Assembly (NCBI GenBank): GCA_964236495.1
Contig: CAXSBR010000006.1
Coordinates: forward strand, 1 to 64,000
DNA: 64,000 nucleotides
Direction of reading: 5' to 3'
From: CAXSBR01 sp964236495
Lineage (GTDB): Bacteria > Actinomycetota > Actinomycetes > Mycobacteriales > Jatrophihabitantaceae
Of this stretch, positions 1 to 8,579 are shown in pieces. The first letter of the stretch is position 1, and every line of letters begins with the position of its first letter. The translations under genes were made by a program, and so were the position numbers. The notes beneath the pieces were generated by a model. It was given only the letters and a program-made list of their open reading frames with translations, made no database searches and was not told the DNA's origin.

Positions 1-2
1 AA

Positions 3-146
3 CAGCTGTGAGCATCGCAGGGCCCCTGGGCCCGAGGAGCGGAGCAGCTGCGCGGCGCCAGCCGCTGGACCAACCAGCTGTGAGCATCGCAGGGGCCCTG
101 GGCCCGAGGAGCGGAGCAGCTGCGCGGCTCCGGCCGCCGGAGGTAC
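3..146. repeat. Two tandem copies of a ~72-bp unit carrying the dispersed GTGAG mini-element
   Basis: Two near-identical units (3-74 and 75-146) each contain GTGAGCATCGCAG, a GC-rich variable centre and CGAGGAGCGGAG. In each, the core (8-44 and 80-116) is flanked on both sides by the pentamer CAGCT, as expected of a target-site duplication. A further CAGCTGTGA forms the start of kdpF at 146-153. The same core recurs at 37321 and 55938. This sits where the kdp leader and promoter should be. Confidence 0.7.
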
Positions 147-150
147 AGCT

Positions 151-240
151 GTGACCGGCGCGAATCTGGTCGGCCTGATCCTGGCCGGCGTGTTGTCGGT
201 ATTCCTGATCATCGCGCTGATCTTCCCGGAGAAGTTCTGA
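151..240 (+). CDS. kdpF: KdpF, small subunit of the K+-transporting ATPase
   Basis: A 29-residue single-span membrane peptide (begins MTGANLVGLILAGVLSVFL, ends FPEKF). This is the standard size and form of KdpF, which sits at the KdpA/KdpB interface and stabilises the KdpFABC complex in the inner membrane. It starts at GTG with a GGAGG ribosome-binding site at 139-143. Its TGA shares one base with the kdpA ATG (TGATG), so translation is probably coupled. It is too short for most gene callers. Confidence 0.9.
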   Translation: MTGANLVGLILAGVLSVFLIIALIFPEKF

Positions 241-1901
241 TGAACGACACTGTCGCCGGGATCCTGTTCCTGGCCACGCTGATCCTGGCGCTGGCGCTGG
301 TGCACAGGCCGCTGGGCGACTACATGGCCCGCATGCTGGAGAGCAAGCGGCACCTGCGCGTGGAGCAGGGTCTTTACAGAGTCGGCGGGATCGACCCGGA
401 CGCAGACCAGACCTGGAGCCGCTACCTGCGAGCGGTGCTGGCCTTCAGCCTGATGTCGGTGCTGTTCCTGTACGGGTTCCTGCGCGTGCAGGACCGCTTG
501 TGGCACCCGTACGCGCTGCCGCGAATGGATGGTTCGCAGGCGTTCAACACCGCCGCGAGCTTCGTCACCAACACGAACTGGCAGTCCTACTCCGGGGAAA
601 GCGCGCTCGGTTACCTGGTGCAGATGGCCGGCCTGACAGTGCAGAACTTCGCCTCGGCCGCGGTGGGTATCGCGGTAGCCGTCGCGTTGGTGCGGGGGTT
701 CGCCCGCAGCCGCACCGACCGGTTGGGCAACTTCTGGGTGGACCTGACCCGGATCTGCGTGCGGATACTGCTGCCGATCTCACTGGTGTTCGCGGTGGTG
801 TTCGTGGGCGCCGGAATGATCCAAAATTTGCAGCACTACCACACCTTCACCACGGTCGCCGGCGCCGCTCAGACGCTGCCCGGCGGCCCGGTTGCCAGCC
901 AGGAAGCCATCAAGGAACTGGGCACCAACGGCGGCGGCTTCTTCAACGCCAACTCCGCGCACCCGTTAGAGAACCCGACGGCGTGGACGAACTGGCTCGA
1001 GATCTTCCTGTTCCTGTGCATCTCGTTCTCCCTGCCGCGCACCTTCGGCAGGATCGTGGGTGACAAGCGGCAGGGGTACGCGATCGTGGCGGTCATGGCG
1101 CTGCTGGCAATCGTGTCGGCCGGTCTGATGATCGGCGTTCAGCAAATGCACCACGGCACGGTGCCGACAGCTGTGAGCTCGTCGCGCGAAGGCACCGAAC
1201 TGCGCTTCGGCGTGCCTGATTCGGCGGTGTTCGCCGCCGGCACGACCCTGACCTCGACCGGCGCGGTGGACAGCTTCCACGACTCCTACACCAGCCTGGG
1301 CGGTGGAGTCACGCTCGTCGACATGATGCTGGGCGAAGTCGCCCCCGGGGGCACCGGCTCGGGTATGTACGGCATCTTGATCCTCGCTGTCCTGTCGGTG
1401 TTCATCGCCGGGCTCATGGTCGGGCGGACACCGGAATACCTGGGCAAAAAGATCAGCAGTCGAGAAGTGAAGTTTGCCTCGCTGTACTTCCTGACCACAC
1501 CGATCCTGGTGCTGGGCGGTACGGCTCTGGCGATGGCCTTCCCAGCCGAGCGGGCCGGCATGCTCAACACCGGTGCGCACGGTTTCTCGGAGGTGCTGTA
1601 CGCGTTCACCTCGGCGGCCAACAACAACGGCTCGGCTTTCGCCGGTATCTCGGTGAACACGACTTGGTACAACTCCGCGCTGGGCATCGTCATGCTGCTG
1701 GGCCGGTTCCTGCCCATCGTGTTCGTGCTCAGCCTGGCCGGGTCGCTTGCCAAGCAACGTCCGGTTCCGGCCTCGGAAGGCACGCTGCCCACTCACCGGG
1801 TGCTGTTCGTCGGTCTGCTGACCGGCGTCACGGTCATCGTGGTCGCCCTCACCTATTTCCCCGCCCTCGCTCTCGGCCCGCTCGCGGAAGGTCTGCACTG
1901 A
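240..1901 (+). CDS. kdpA: KdpA, potassium-binding and translocating subunit
   Basis: A 553-residue polytopic membrane protein of normal KdpA length. KdpA is the channel-like SKT-family subunit that selects K+ and passes it to the KdpB pump. Characteristic filter-region motifs are present: TNTNWQSYSGE near residue 109, GTNGGGFFNANSAHP near 226-240 and SAANNNGSAFAG near 457. It begins one base inside kdpF and its TGA overlaps the kdpB ATG, giving a tightly coupled kdpFABC order. In this family the operon is normally induced by K+ limitation through KdpDE, which is encoded just downstream. Confidence 0.97.
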   Translation: MNDTVAGILFLATLILALALVHRPLGDYMARMLESKRHLRVEQGLYRVGGIDPDADQTWSRYLRAVLAFSLMSVLFLYGFLRVQDRLWHPYALPRMDGSQAFNTAASFVTNTNWQSYSGESALGYLVQMAGLTVQNFASAAVGIAVAVALVRGFARSRTDRLGNFWVDLTRICVRILLPISLVFAVVFVGAGMIQNLQHYHTFTTVAGAAQTLPGGPVASQEAIKELGTNGGGFFNANSAHPLENPTAWTNWLEIFLFLCISFSLPRTFGRIVGDKRQGYAIVAVMALLAIVSAGLMIGVQQMHHGTVPTAVSSSREGTELRFGVPDSAVFAAGTTLTSTGAVDSFHDSYTSLGGGVTLVDMMLGEVAPGGTGSGMYGILILAVLSVFIAGLMVGRTPEYLGKKISSREVKFASLYFLTTPILVLGGTALAMAFPAERAGMLNTGAHGFSEVLYAFTSAANNNGSAFAGISVNTTWYNSALGIVMLLGRFLPIVFVLSLAGSLAKQRPVPASEGTLPTHRVLFVGLLTGVTVIVVALTYFPALALGPLAEGLH

Positions 1902-4114
1902 TGTCGATGTACACGGTTTATATGGACGCCCATGTAGACGACACGGACGATGACGGGTCCGACGTAGGCACAAACGCTGCCGGCGCCCAGACGACCGGTG
2001 GCCCGCGCCGGGTCGGTGGCGGTCTGCTGGACCCGAAGATGCTGTGGACGTCGCTGCCCGGCGCGTTGGCAAAGCTCGATCCACGAACGCTGTGGAAGAA
2101 CCCGGTGATGTTCATCGTCGAGGTCGGCTCGGTGTTCACCACCGTGCTCGCCATCGGAAAGCCCAGCACCTTCGCCTGGCTGATCACCGGCTGGCTGTGG
2201 CTCACGGTGCTGTTCGCCAACCTGGCCGAGGCCGTCGCCGAAGGCCGCGGCAAGGCCCAGGCCGACGCGCTGCGCCGCGCGAAAACCGACACGATGGCCC
2301 GCCGGCTGGTGGACCGGAACAACGTGGGCGGCGCTGAGGAGTCGGTGGCCGCACCGGAACTCCAGCAGGGCGACCGGGTGATCTGCGAAGCCGGCGACGT
2401 CATCCCCGGCGACGGCGACGTCATCGACGGCGTGGCCAGCGTCGATGAATCGGCCATCACCGGTGAGAGCGCTCCGGTGATCCGCGAGAGCGGCGGTGAC
2501 CGGTCCTCAGTGACCGGCGGCACCAAGGTGCTCTCGGACCGGATCGTCGTGGAGATCACCCAGAAGCCCGGCGAGAGCTTCATCGACCGGATGATCGCCC
2601 TGGTCGAGGGCGCGAGCCGGCAGAAGACGCCCAACGAGATCGCGCTGAACATCCTGCTCGCCTCGTTGACGATCATCTTCCTGCTCGCCACCGCCACCCT
2701 GCAGCCGATGGCCATCTTCGCCAAGGCCACTCAGCCCGGCATTCCCGACTCCGCGGCGATCACCTCCCACGGCGTCACCGGCATCGTGCTGGTGTCGTTG
2801 CTGGTGTGCATCATCCCCACCACCATCGGGGCGCTGCTGTCGGCGATCGGCATCGCGGGCATGGACCGGCTGGTCCAGCGCAACGTGCTGGCGATGAGCG
2901 GCCGGGCGGTCGAAGCCGCCGGCGACGTGAGCACGCTGCTGCTGGACAAGACCGGCACGATCACACTGGGCAACCGGCAGGCCAGCCAGTTCACCCCGGT
3001 GGGCGACGTCGACGTGGCTGTGCTGGCCGAGGCGGCGCAACTGTCGTCGCTGGCCGACGAGACACCCGAGGGCCGCTCGGTGGTGACGCTCGCCGAGCAG
3101 GACTACGCGCAGCCGCAGCGGCACACCTACGACATCACCAGCGCGAACTGGGTGCCGTTCACCGCCCAGACCCGGATGAGCGGTGTCGACGTCCCCGCCG
3201 CCGGCACGTCCCCCGAGCGCGAGATCCGCAAGGGCGCGTCCGCGGCGGTGATGAACTGGGTCCGCGACGGCGGCGGTGCCATCCCAGCCCAGACCGGTCA
3301 GGTGGTCGACGCCATCAGCACCGCGGGTGGCACGCCGCTGCTGGTGGCGCAACGGCTGGACGGCGGCGCACCGACGGTGCTGGGTGTCATCGGTCTCAAG
3401 GACATCGTCAAGTCCGGCATGACCGAGCGGTTCGCCGAGCTGCGCCGGATGGGTATCCGCACCATCATGATCACCGGCGACAACCCGCTCACCGCCCAGG
3501 CCATCGCGGCCGAGGCCGGCGTCGACGACTTCCTGGCCGAGGCCAAGCCCGAGGACAAGATGGCCTTGATCAAGCGGGAGCAGGAGGGCGGCAAGCTCGT
3601 CGCGATGACCGGCGACGGAACCAACGACGCCCCCGCCCTGGCCCAGGCCGACGTCGGCGTGGCCATGAACTCGGGCACGTCGGCGGCCAAGGAAGCCGGC
3701 AACATGGTCGACCTGGACTCCGACCCGACGAAGCTGATCGAGATCGTGGAGATCGGCAAGCAACTGCTGATCACCCGCGGGTCGCTGACCACGTTCTCCA
3801 TCGCCAACGACGTCGCGAAGTTCTTCGCGATCATCCCGGCGATGTTCGCCGCGGTGTACCCGGGGCTGGACAAGCTGAACGTGATGCGGCTGCATTCGCC
3901 GCAGTCGGCGATCCTGTCGGCGGTCATCTTCAACGCCCTGATCATCGTGGCGCTGATCCCGCTCGCGCTGCGCGGCGTGCGCTACACGCCGGCCAGTGCC
4001 AGCGCGATGCTGCGCCGCAACATCTACATCTATGGCGTCGGCGGCATCGTCGTGCCCTTCGCCGGCATCAAAGTCATCGACCTCATCGTGCAATTCATCC
4101 CTGGAATTCGGTAA
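1901..4114 (+). CDS. kdpB: KdpB, P-type ATPase catalytic subunit
   Basis: A 737-residue P-type ATPase that hydrolyses ATP to drive K+ uptake through KdpA. It shows the A-domain TGES loop (~residue 186), the phosphorylated aspartate in DKTGT (~349), the GDGTNDAPALAQADVGVAMNSGT hinge motif (~570) and C-terminal membrane helices. The open frame continues upstream into kdpA, but the ATG at 1901 overlapping the kdpA stop gives the expected family length. The first ~50 residues are an acidic, low-complexity leader longer than in the E. coli enzyme. Confidence 0.97.
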   Translation: MSMYTVYMDAHVDDTDDDGSDVGTNAAGAQTTGGPRRVGGGLLDPKMLWTSLPGALAKLDPRTLWKNPVMFIVEVGSVFTTVLAIGKPSTFAWLITGWLWLTVLFANLAEAVAEGRGKAQADALRRAKTDTMARRLVDRNNVGGAEESVAAPELQQGDRVICEAGDVIPGDGDVIDGVASVDESAITGESAPVIRESGGDRSSVTGGTKVLSDRIVVEITQKPGESFIDRMIALVEGASRQKTPNEIALNILLASLTIIFLLATATLQPMAIFAKATQPGIPDSAAITSHGVTGIVLVSLLVCIIPTTIGALLSAIGIAGMDRLVQRNVLAMSGRAVEAAGDVSTLLLDKTGTITLGNRQASQFTPVGDVDVAVLAEAAQLSSLADETPEGRSVVTLAEQDYAQPQRHTYDITSANWVPFTAQTRMSGVDVPAAGTSPEREIRKGASAAVMNWVRDGGGAIPAQTGQVVDAISTAGGTPLLVAQRLDGGAPTVLGVIGLKDIVKSGMTERFAELRRMGIRTIMITGDNPLTAQAIAAEAGVDDFLAEAKPEDKMALIKREQEGGKLVAMTGDGTNDAPALAQADVGVAMNSGTSAAKEAGNMVDLDSDPTKLIEIVEIGKQLLITRGSLTTFSIANDVAKFFAIIPAMFAAVYPGLDKLNVMRLHSPQSAILSAVIFNALIIVALIPLALRGVRYTPASASAMLRRNIYIYGVGGIVVPFAGIKVIDLIVQFIPGIR

Positions 4115-4120
4115 CTCGCC

Positions 4121-5020
4121 ATGCGATCTGTAGTCAACGTCCTGCGCGAACACGCCGCGGCGCTACGCATCCTGCTCGCCTTCACCGTCGTCTTCGGCCT
4201 CGCCTACCCACTGGTCATCACCGCCGTCGCACAGGTTCCGGGGCTGAAGGCGCGCGCCGACGGCTCGACGATCTCGCGCAACGGGAAGGTAGCGGGCTCC
4301 AAGCTGATCGGCCAGAACTTCACCGATGCCAAGGGCAACGCGCTGCCCCAGTACTTCCAGAGCCGTCCGTCGGCTGCCGGGGCCACCGGCTACGACCCGA
4401 CCGCATCCTCGGCCAGCAACCTCGGCCCGGAGTCGGTCGTGGACACCCTGCCCGGCCCATCGGCCAAAACCGATCCCGGCAAGCAGAGCCTGCTCACGCA
4501 GGTCTGCACCCGCAGTGTGGCCGTCGGCAAGCTCGACGGCGTCGACGGCGCTCGTCCGTACTGCACAGCCGACGGGGTCGGTGCCGTACTGGCCGTGTTC
4601 TGGTCCGGGCCGGGCTACCACGGCACCGTCAAGCGCGTCGTCAGCCTCAATCAGGCCGCCCCGGCCAAGCCGTTCCTCTCCACGTATCACGGCGTGCCGG
4701 TCGAAGTGGCCAAGTTCGGCGGGGACTACTCCACCGGCCAGGTCGTACCGGTCCGCGGCAACGCCCCGGCCACGCCGGCCGTTCCCGCCGACGCGGTGAC
4801 CGCGTCGGGTTCCGGCCTCGACCCCGAAATCAGCCCCGGCTACGCCACGATCCAGGCGGGCGTGGTTGCCAAGGCGCGGGGAATCACCGCAGCACAGGTG
4901 ACGTCGCTGGTGTCCAAGCACACCACCGGGCGCGATCTCGGTTTCCTGGGCGAGGCGAAAGTCAACGTGCTGCAGTTGAATGTGGCGCTGGACGCCGCAT
5001 ATCCCTACCAGAGCAAATAG
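4121..5020 (+). CDS. kdpC: KdpC, accessory subunit of the K+-transporting ATPase
   Basis: A 299-residue protein with one N-terminal membrane helix (LRILLAFTVVFGLAYPLVITAVAQ) and a large external or periplasm-side domain. It has the KdpC hallmarks FQSRPSAAG, SNLGP and a C-terminal LNVALD segment. KdpC is the single-span subunit that increases the affinity of the complex for ATP. It is about 100 residues longer than E. coli KdpC, the extra sequence lying between the SNLGP region and the C-terminal conserved block; many actinobacterial KdpCs are long. It follows kdpB by 6 bases. Confidence 0.93.
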   Translation: MRSVVNVLREHAAALRILLAFTVVFGLAYPLVITAVAQVPGLKARADGSTISRNGKVAGSKLIGQNFTDAKGNALPQYFQSRPSAAGATGYDPTASSASNLGPESVVDTLPGPSAKTDPGKQSLLTQVCTRSVAVGKLDGVDGARPYCTADGVGAVLAVFWSGPGYHGTVKRVVSLNQAAPAKPFLSTYHGVPVEVAKFGGDYSTGQVVPVRGNAPATPAVPADAVTASGSGLDPEISPGYATIQAGVVAKARGITAAQVTSLVSKHTTGRDLGFLGEAKVNVLQLNVALDAAYPYQSK

Positions 5021-5066
5021 CGGCAAATAACCTTCGCAGGCAGGCGCGGGGAAAGAGGCGGGTGCC

Positions 5067-7754
5067 ATGACCGAACGCGGCCAGCTGCGCGTCTATCTCG
5101 GCTGCGCTCCCGGCGTCGGCAAGACCTACGCCATGCTCGACGAAGGCCATCGCCGGATCGAACGCGGAACCGATGTGGTCGTGGCCTTCGTCGAGACCCA
5201 CGGCCGCCCGCACACCGCCGCCCAGCTCGGTGGCCTGGAAGTGATTGCCCGTCGCACCGTGGAATACCGCGGCGCGAAGTTCGCCGAGATGGACCTGGCG
5301 GCCGTCCTCGCCCGGGCGCCCGAGGTGGCCCTGGTCGACGAGCTCGCCCACACCAACATCGGCGACGCTGGCATCCCCGACGCTGGCACCGCCGGCGCTG
5401 CACACGCCAAACGCTGGCAGGACATCGAGGCACTGCTCGAAGCAGGCATCGACGTCGTGTCGACAGTCAACGTGCAGCACCTGGAGTCGCTCAACGACGT
5501 CGTCGAAGCGATCACCGGCGTGCCCCAGCGCGAAACCGTCCCCGACTCGGTAGTCCGTGCGGCCGAACAGGTCCAGCTCGTGGACATGACGCCCGAGGCG
5601 CTGCGCCGCCGAATGGCCCACGGCAACATCTACCAGCCCGACAAGGTCGACGCCGCGTTGAGCAACTACTTCCGGCCGGGCAACCTCAGCGCGCTGCGAG
5701 AGCTTGCCCTGCTGTGGTTGGCCGACAGCGTCGACGAGGGCATCCAGCGCTACCGCGAGACCCATGGCATCGCCACCACCTGGGAGACGCGCGAACGCGT
5801 CGTCATCGCCCTCACCGGCGGCCTGGAAGGCGAGACGCTCATCCGCCGCGGCGCCCGGATCGCCGCGCGGGCCGCCGGCGGCGACCTATTGGCGCTGCAC
5901 ATTGCCCGCAGCGATGGCCTGGCCGGCTCGAGCGTCGCTGCCTTGGACACCCAGCGCCTGCTCGTCGAATCCTTGGGCGGCAGCTTCCACTCCATCGTCG
6001 GCGACAACGTGGCCGACGCCGTACTCGATTTCGCCCGAGCGAACAATGCCACCCAGATCGTCATCGGCGCCAGCCGCCGCAAACCGCTCGCCGCCGCCCT
6101 GAGCGGCCCGGGAACGGGAATGACGATCACCCGCCGGTCAGGCTCGATCGACGTCCACGTGGTCAGTCACGACTACGTCGGCCAGGGCCGGGTGCTGCCC
6201 ACGTTGCGCGAGGGCGTCGACCGCACCCGCCGGTTGGCCGCGTTCGTCGTCGCCGCGGTGCTGTTGGCCGGACTGGTCCCCGCCTGCGCCGGTCTGCGCG
6301 GGCATCTGAGCCTGCCCAGCGACATCCTGCTTTTCCTGCTCGCCGTGGTGATCGTGAGCCTCGTCGGCGGGTTCCTACCGGCGCTGGTGGCAGCCGTTGC
6401 GGCCAGCGTGTTACTGAACTACTACTTCGTCGAGCCGCTGCACACCCTGTCGATCGCTTCCTTCGACAACGTACTGGCGCTGATCATCTTCCTGATGATT
6501 GCCGTGATGGTCGCGCGGGTAGTCGATCTCAGCGCCCGTCGTAGCAGTGAAGCGGCGCGATCCAACGCCGAAGCCGAGACCCTGTCGGCACTGGCCGGCA
6601 GCCTGCTGCGTGGCGAACAGGCGCTGCCGGCGCTGCTGGACCGGGTGCGGGAAACCTTCGGTGTCACCAGCGTGACACTGCTGCGGCACGAGAGTCAGGC
6701 CCCCTCCAGCAGCGGCGCCGACACCGCCGACCACGCCACGGCCGGGCTGCGCGGTACCTGGTCCTGCGTGGGCAGCGTCGGCGACCAGCCCAGCCTTCGC
6801 CCCGAAGACGCCGACACCGAGGTGCCGGTCGGCGATTCCCTGGTGCTGGCGCTGCGGGGACGTCGGTTGGCCACCGAAGACCAGCGGCTGCTCACCGCCT
6901 TCGCCAACCAGGTCGCCGTGGCCTACCAGCAGCGACGCCTGGCCGACGCTGCTCAGGCCGCGGTTCCGCTGGCCGAGGGAAACCGGATGCGCACGGCGTT
7001 ACTCAACGCGCTCAGCCACGACCTGCGCACGCCCATCGCCGCGGCTAAAGCGGCGGTGTCCACACTGCGGGGCCGCGACGTGCAATGGAACGAAGACGAT
7101 CAGCAGGAACTGCTTGCCAGCGCCGACACCGCGTTGGACAAACTCACCGCCCTGGTGACCAACCTGCTCGACCTCTCGCGCGTCGAGGCCGGCGTGCTCA
7201 GCGTCGCCACGGTGGAGGTCTCTCTGGACGACATTGTCGATCGAGCGCTGCATCACGTCGCGGACCTGCCTGCTGTGCACCTCGACGTGCCCGCCACCCT
7301 GCCCGAAGTGCTCGCCGACGCCGGACTACTCGAACGCGTCATCGCCAACCTGGTCGAGAACGCGGTGCGCTACAGCCCACCCGGCGAGCCCGTCCGCGTC
7401 TCGGCCAGCACGCACAGCGACATAGTCGAGCTGCGTATCACCGACCGCGGACCCGGCATACCACTGAAAGTCCGCGAGGACGTCTTCGCGCCGTTCCAAC
7501 GCAGAGACGACCACCCCGCGCACAACGGTGCCGGCGTCGGACTCGGCCTGGCCATCGCCCGCGCCTTCACCTCCGCCATGCACGGCAGCCTCACCCTCGA
7601 CGACACCCCCGGTGGCGGGCTCACCGCCGTAGTCGCGCTGCCCGTAGCCCGCGGCGGCGAACCGAGAGCCCGCGGCGGCGAACCGAGAGCCCGCGGCGGC
7701 GAACCGAGAGCCCGCATCGACGCCGACCGATTCGTGCCCAGCGCACCGACATGA
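5067..7754 (+). CDS. kdpD: KdpD, K+-responsive sensor histidine kinase
   Basis: An 895-residue sensor kinase. In order: an N-terminal KdpD domain with Walker A GCAPGVGKT (residues ~12-20), a universal-stress-protein-like domain (~250-370), four closely spaced membrane helices of the DUF4118 type (~390-490), a GAF-like region, a HisKA helix with the phosphorylated histidine in LSHDLRTP (~650) and a HATPase domain with DRGPGIP and GVGLGLAIA. It phosphorylates KdpE to switch on kdpFABC. An AAGAGG site precedes the ATG. The last ~30 residues are a tandem Arg/Gly/Glu/Pro repeat not seen in typical KdpD. Confidence 0.96.
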   Translation: MTERGQLRVYLGCAPGVGKTYAMLDEGHRRIERGTDVVVAFVETHGRPHTAAQLGGLEVIARRTVEYRGAKFAEMDLAAVLARAPEVALVDELAHTNIGDAGIPDAGTAGAAHAKRWQDIEALLEAGIDVVSTVNVQHLESLNDVVEAITGVPQRETVPDSVVRAAEQVQLVDMTPEALRRRMAHGNIYQPDKVDAALSNYFRPGNLSALRELALLWLADSVDEGIQRYRETHGIATTWETRERVVIALTGGLEGETLIRRGARIAARAAGGDLLALHIARSDGLAGSSVAALDTQRLLVESLGGSFHSIVGDNVADAVLDFARANNATQIVIGASRRKPLAAALSGPGTGMTITRRSGSIDVHVVSHDYVGQGRVLPTLREGVDRTRRLAAFVVAAVLLAGLVPACAGLRGHLSLPSDILLFLLAVVIVSLVGGFLPALVAAVAASVLLNYYFVEPLHTLSIASFDNVLALIIFLMIAVMVARVVDLSARRSSEAARSNAEAETLSALAGSLLRGEQALPALLDRVRETFGVTSVTLLRHESQAPSSSGADTADHATAGLRGTWSCVGSVGDQPSLRPEDADTEVPVGDSLVLALRGRRLATEDQRLLTAFANQVAVAYQQRRLADAAQAAVPLAEGNRMRTALLNALSHDLRTPIAAAKAAVSTLRGRDVQWNEDDQQELLASADTALDKLTALVTNLLDLSRVEAGVLSVATVEVSLDDIVDRALHHVADLPAVHLDVPATLPEVLADAGLLERVIANLVENAVRYSPPGEPVRVSASTHSDIVELRITDRGPGIPLKVREDVFAPFQRRDDHPAHNGAGVGLGLAIARAFTSAMHGSLTLDDTPGGGLTAVVALPVARGGEPRARGGEPRARGGEPRARIDADRFVPSAPT
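7647..7715 (+). repeat. Three tandem 21-bp repeats at the 3' end of kdpD
   Basis: Three exact copies of GCCCGCGGCGGCGAACCGAG+A (7647-7667, 7668-7688, 7689-7709) plus a 6-base partial copy. In the kdpD frame they encode ARGGEPR repeats, placed after the HATPase domain and before the kdpE start. They are in frame, so copy-number change would only lengthen or shorten a basic tail. Confidence 0.95.
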
Positions 7755-8512
7755 TCCACGTCCTGGTCGTCGACGACGAGCCGACCCTGCTGCGCGCGCT
7801 CGTACTGAACCTCACCCACCGCGGCTACCGCGTCAGTACCGCTACAACCGGTGGCCAAGCGATCAGCCAGACAGCGATCCACCGCCCACAGCTGATGGTT
7901 CTCGACCTCGGGTTACCCGACATCGACGGACTCGACGTCATCACCCATGTGCGCCGCCTGCAACCCGACCTGGCAATCCTGGTGCTCTCAGCACGAACCG
8001 ACAGCATCGACAAGGTCTCCGCACTCGATCTCGGTGCAGTCGACTACGTCACCAAGCCCTTCGGCATCGACGAGCTACTGGCCAGGCTGCGCGCCGCCAC
8101 CCGCCGTTTCGCACCGAGCGAAGCGCCCGGCGCGATCGTTCTGGGCGACGTCACCATCGATCTGTCCGCCCGCCTGATCCGCCGCGTCGGCGATGGCAAC
8201 CGTGCCGCCGGCGACCGTGCCGATGGTGACCGTGACGTCCGCGGCTGGGACGCCGGCGAGCAGGACGGCGACCACGACGTCGTCCACCTGACCCCCACTG
8301 AGTGGCGGATGCTCGAGGTACTGCTGCGCAACCCCGGCTCCCTGGTCACCACAACCGAGCTGCTGACGGTGATGCGTGGACAGCCCGAACACACCGAGCG
8401 CAGCTACCTGCGCATCTACATGCAGCAACTGCGGCGCAAACTCGAGCCAGATCCGGCCCGACCTCGATATCTGCTCACCGAACCCGGCATGGGCTACCGC
8501 TACCTGCCCTGA
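7751..8512 (+). CDS. kdpE: KdpE, OmpR-family response regulator
   Basis: A 253-residue response regulator that binds the kdp promoter when phosphorylated by KdpD. It has a receiver domain (VLVVDDEPTLLRAL at the N-terminus, acceptor Asp ~52 in LDLGLPDIDG, TKPFG near 100) and a C-terminal OmpR/PhoB winged helix (LTPTEWRMLEVLLRNPGSLV, RRKLEPDPARPRYLLTEPGMGYR). The ATG overlaps the kdpD stop by 4 bases. About 25 Asp/Gly/Arg-rich residues (bases ~8193-8277) are inserted in the linker strand before the DNA-binding domain, lengthening the usual ~230-residue protein. Confidence 0.95.
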   Translation: MIHVLVVDDEPTLLRALVLNLTHRGYRVSTATTGGQAISQTAIHRPQLMVLDLGLPDIDGLDVITHVRRLQPDLAILVLSARTDSIDKVSALDLGAVDYVTKPFGIDELLARLRAATRRFAPSEAPGAIVLGDVTIDLSARLIRRVGDGNRAAGDRADGDRDVRGWDAGEQDGDHDVVHLTPTEWRMLEVLLRNPGSLVTTTELLTVMRGQPEHTERSYLRIYMQQLRRKLEPDPARPRYLLTEPGMGYRYLP

Positions 8513-8579
8513 ACGGGATTCGCGGTGCGAGGCAGGTGGCGTCGATACACTCGCTGCATCCAGCGAGAGGGTGACCGGC

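Noticed and set aside
1664..1900. Open frame extending kdpB 79 codons upstream into kdpA
   Set aside because: It overlaps the kdpA C-terminus in another frame and is not protein-like. The ATG at 1901 overlapping the kdpA stop gives the normal KdpB length.
2507..4153. Long minus-strand open frame opposite kdpB
   Set aside because: His/Asp/Arg/Gly-rich composition without any domain. It is the antisense shadow of a GC-rich gene.
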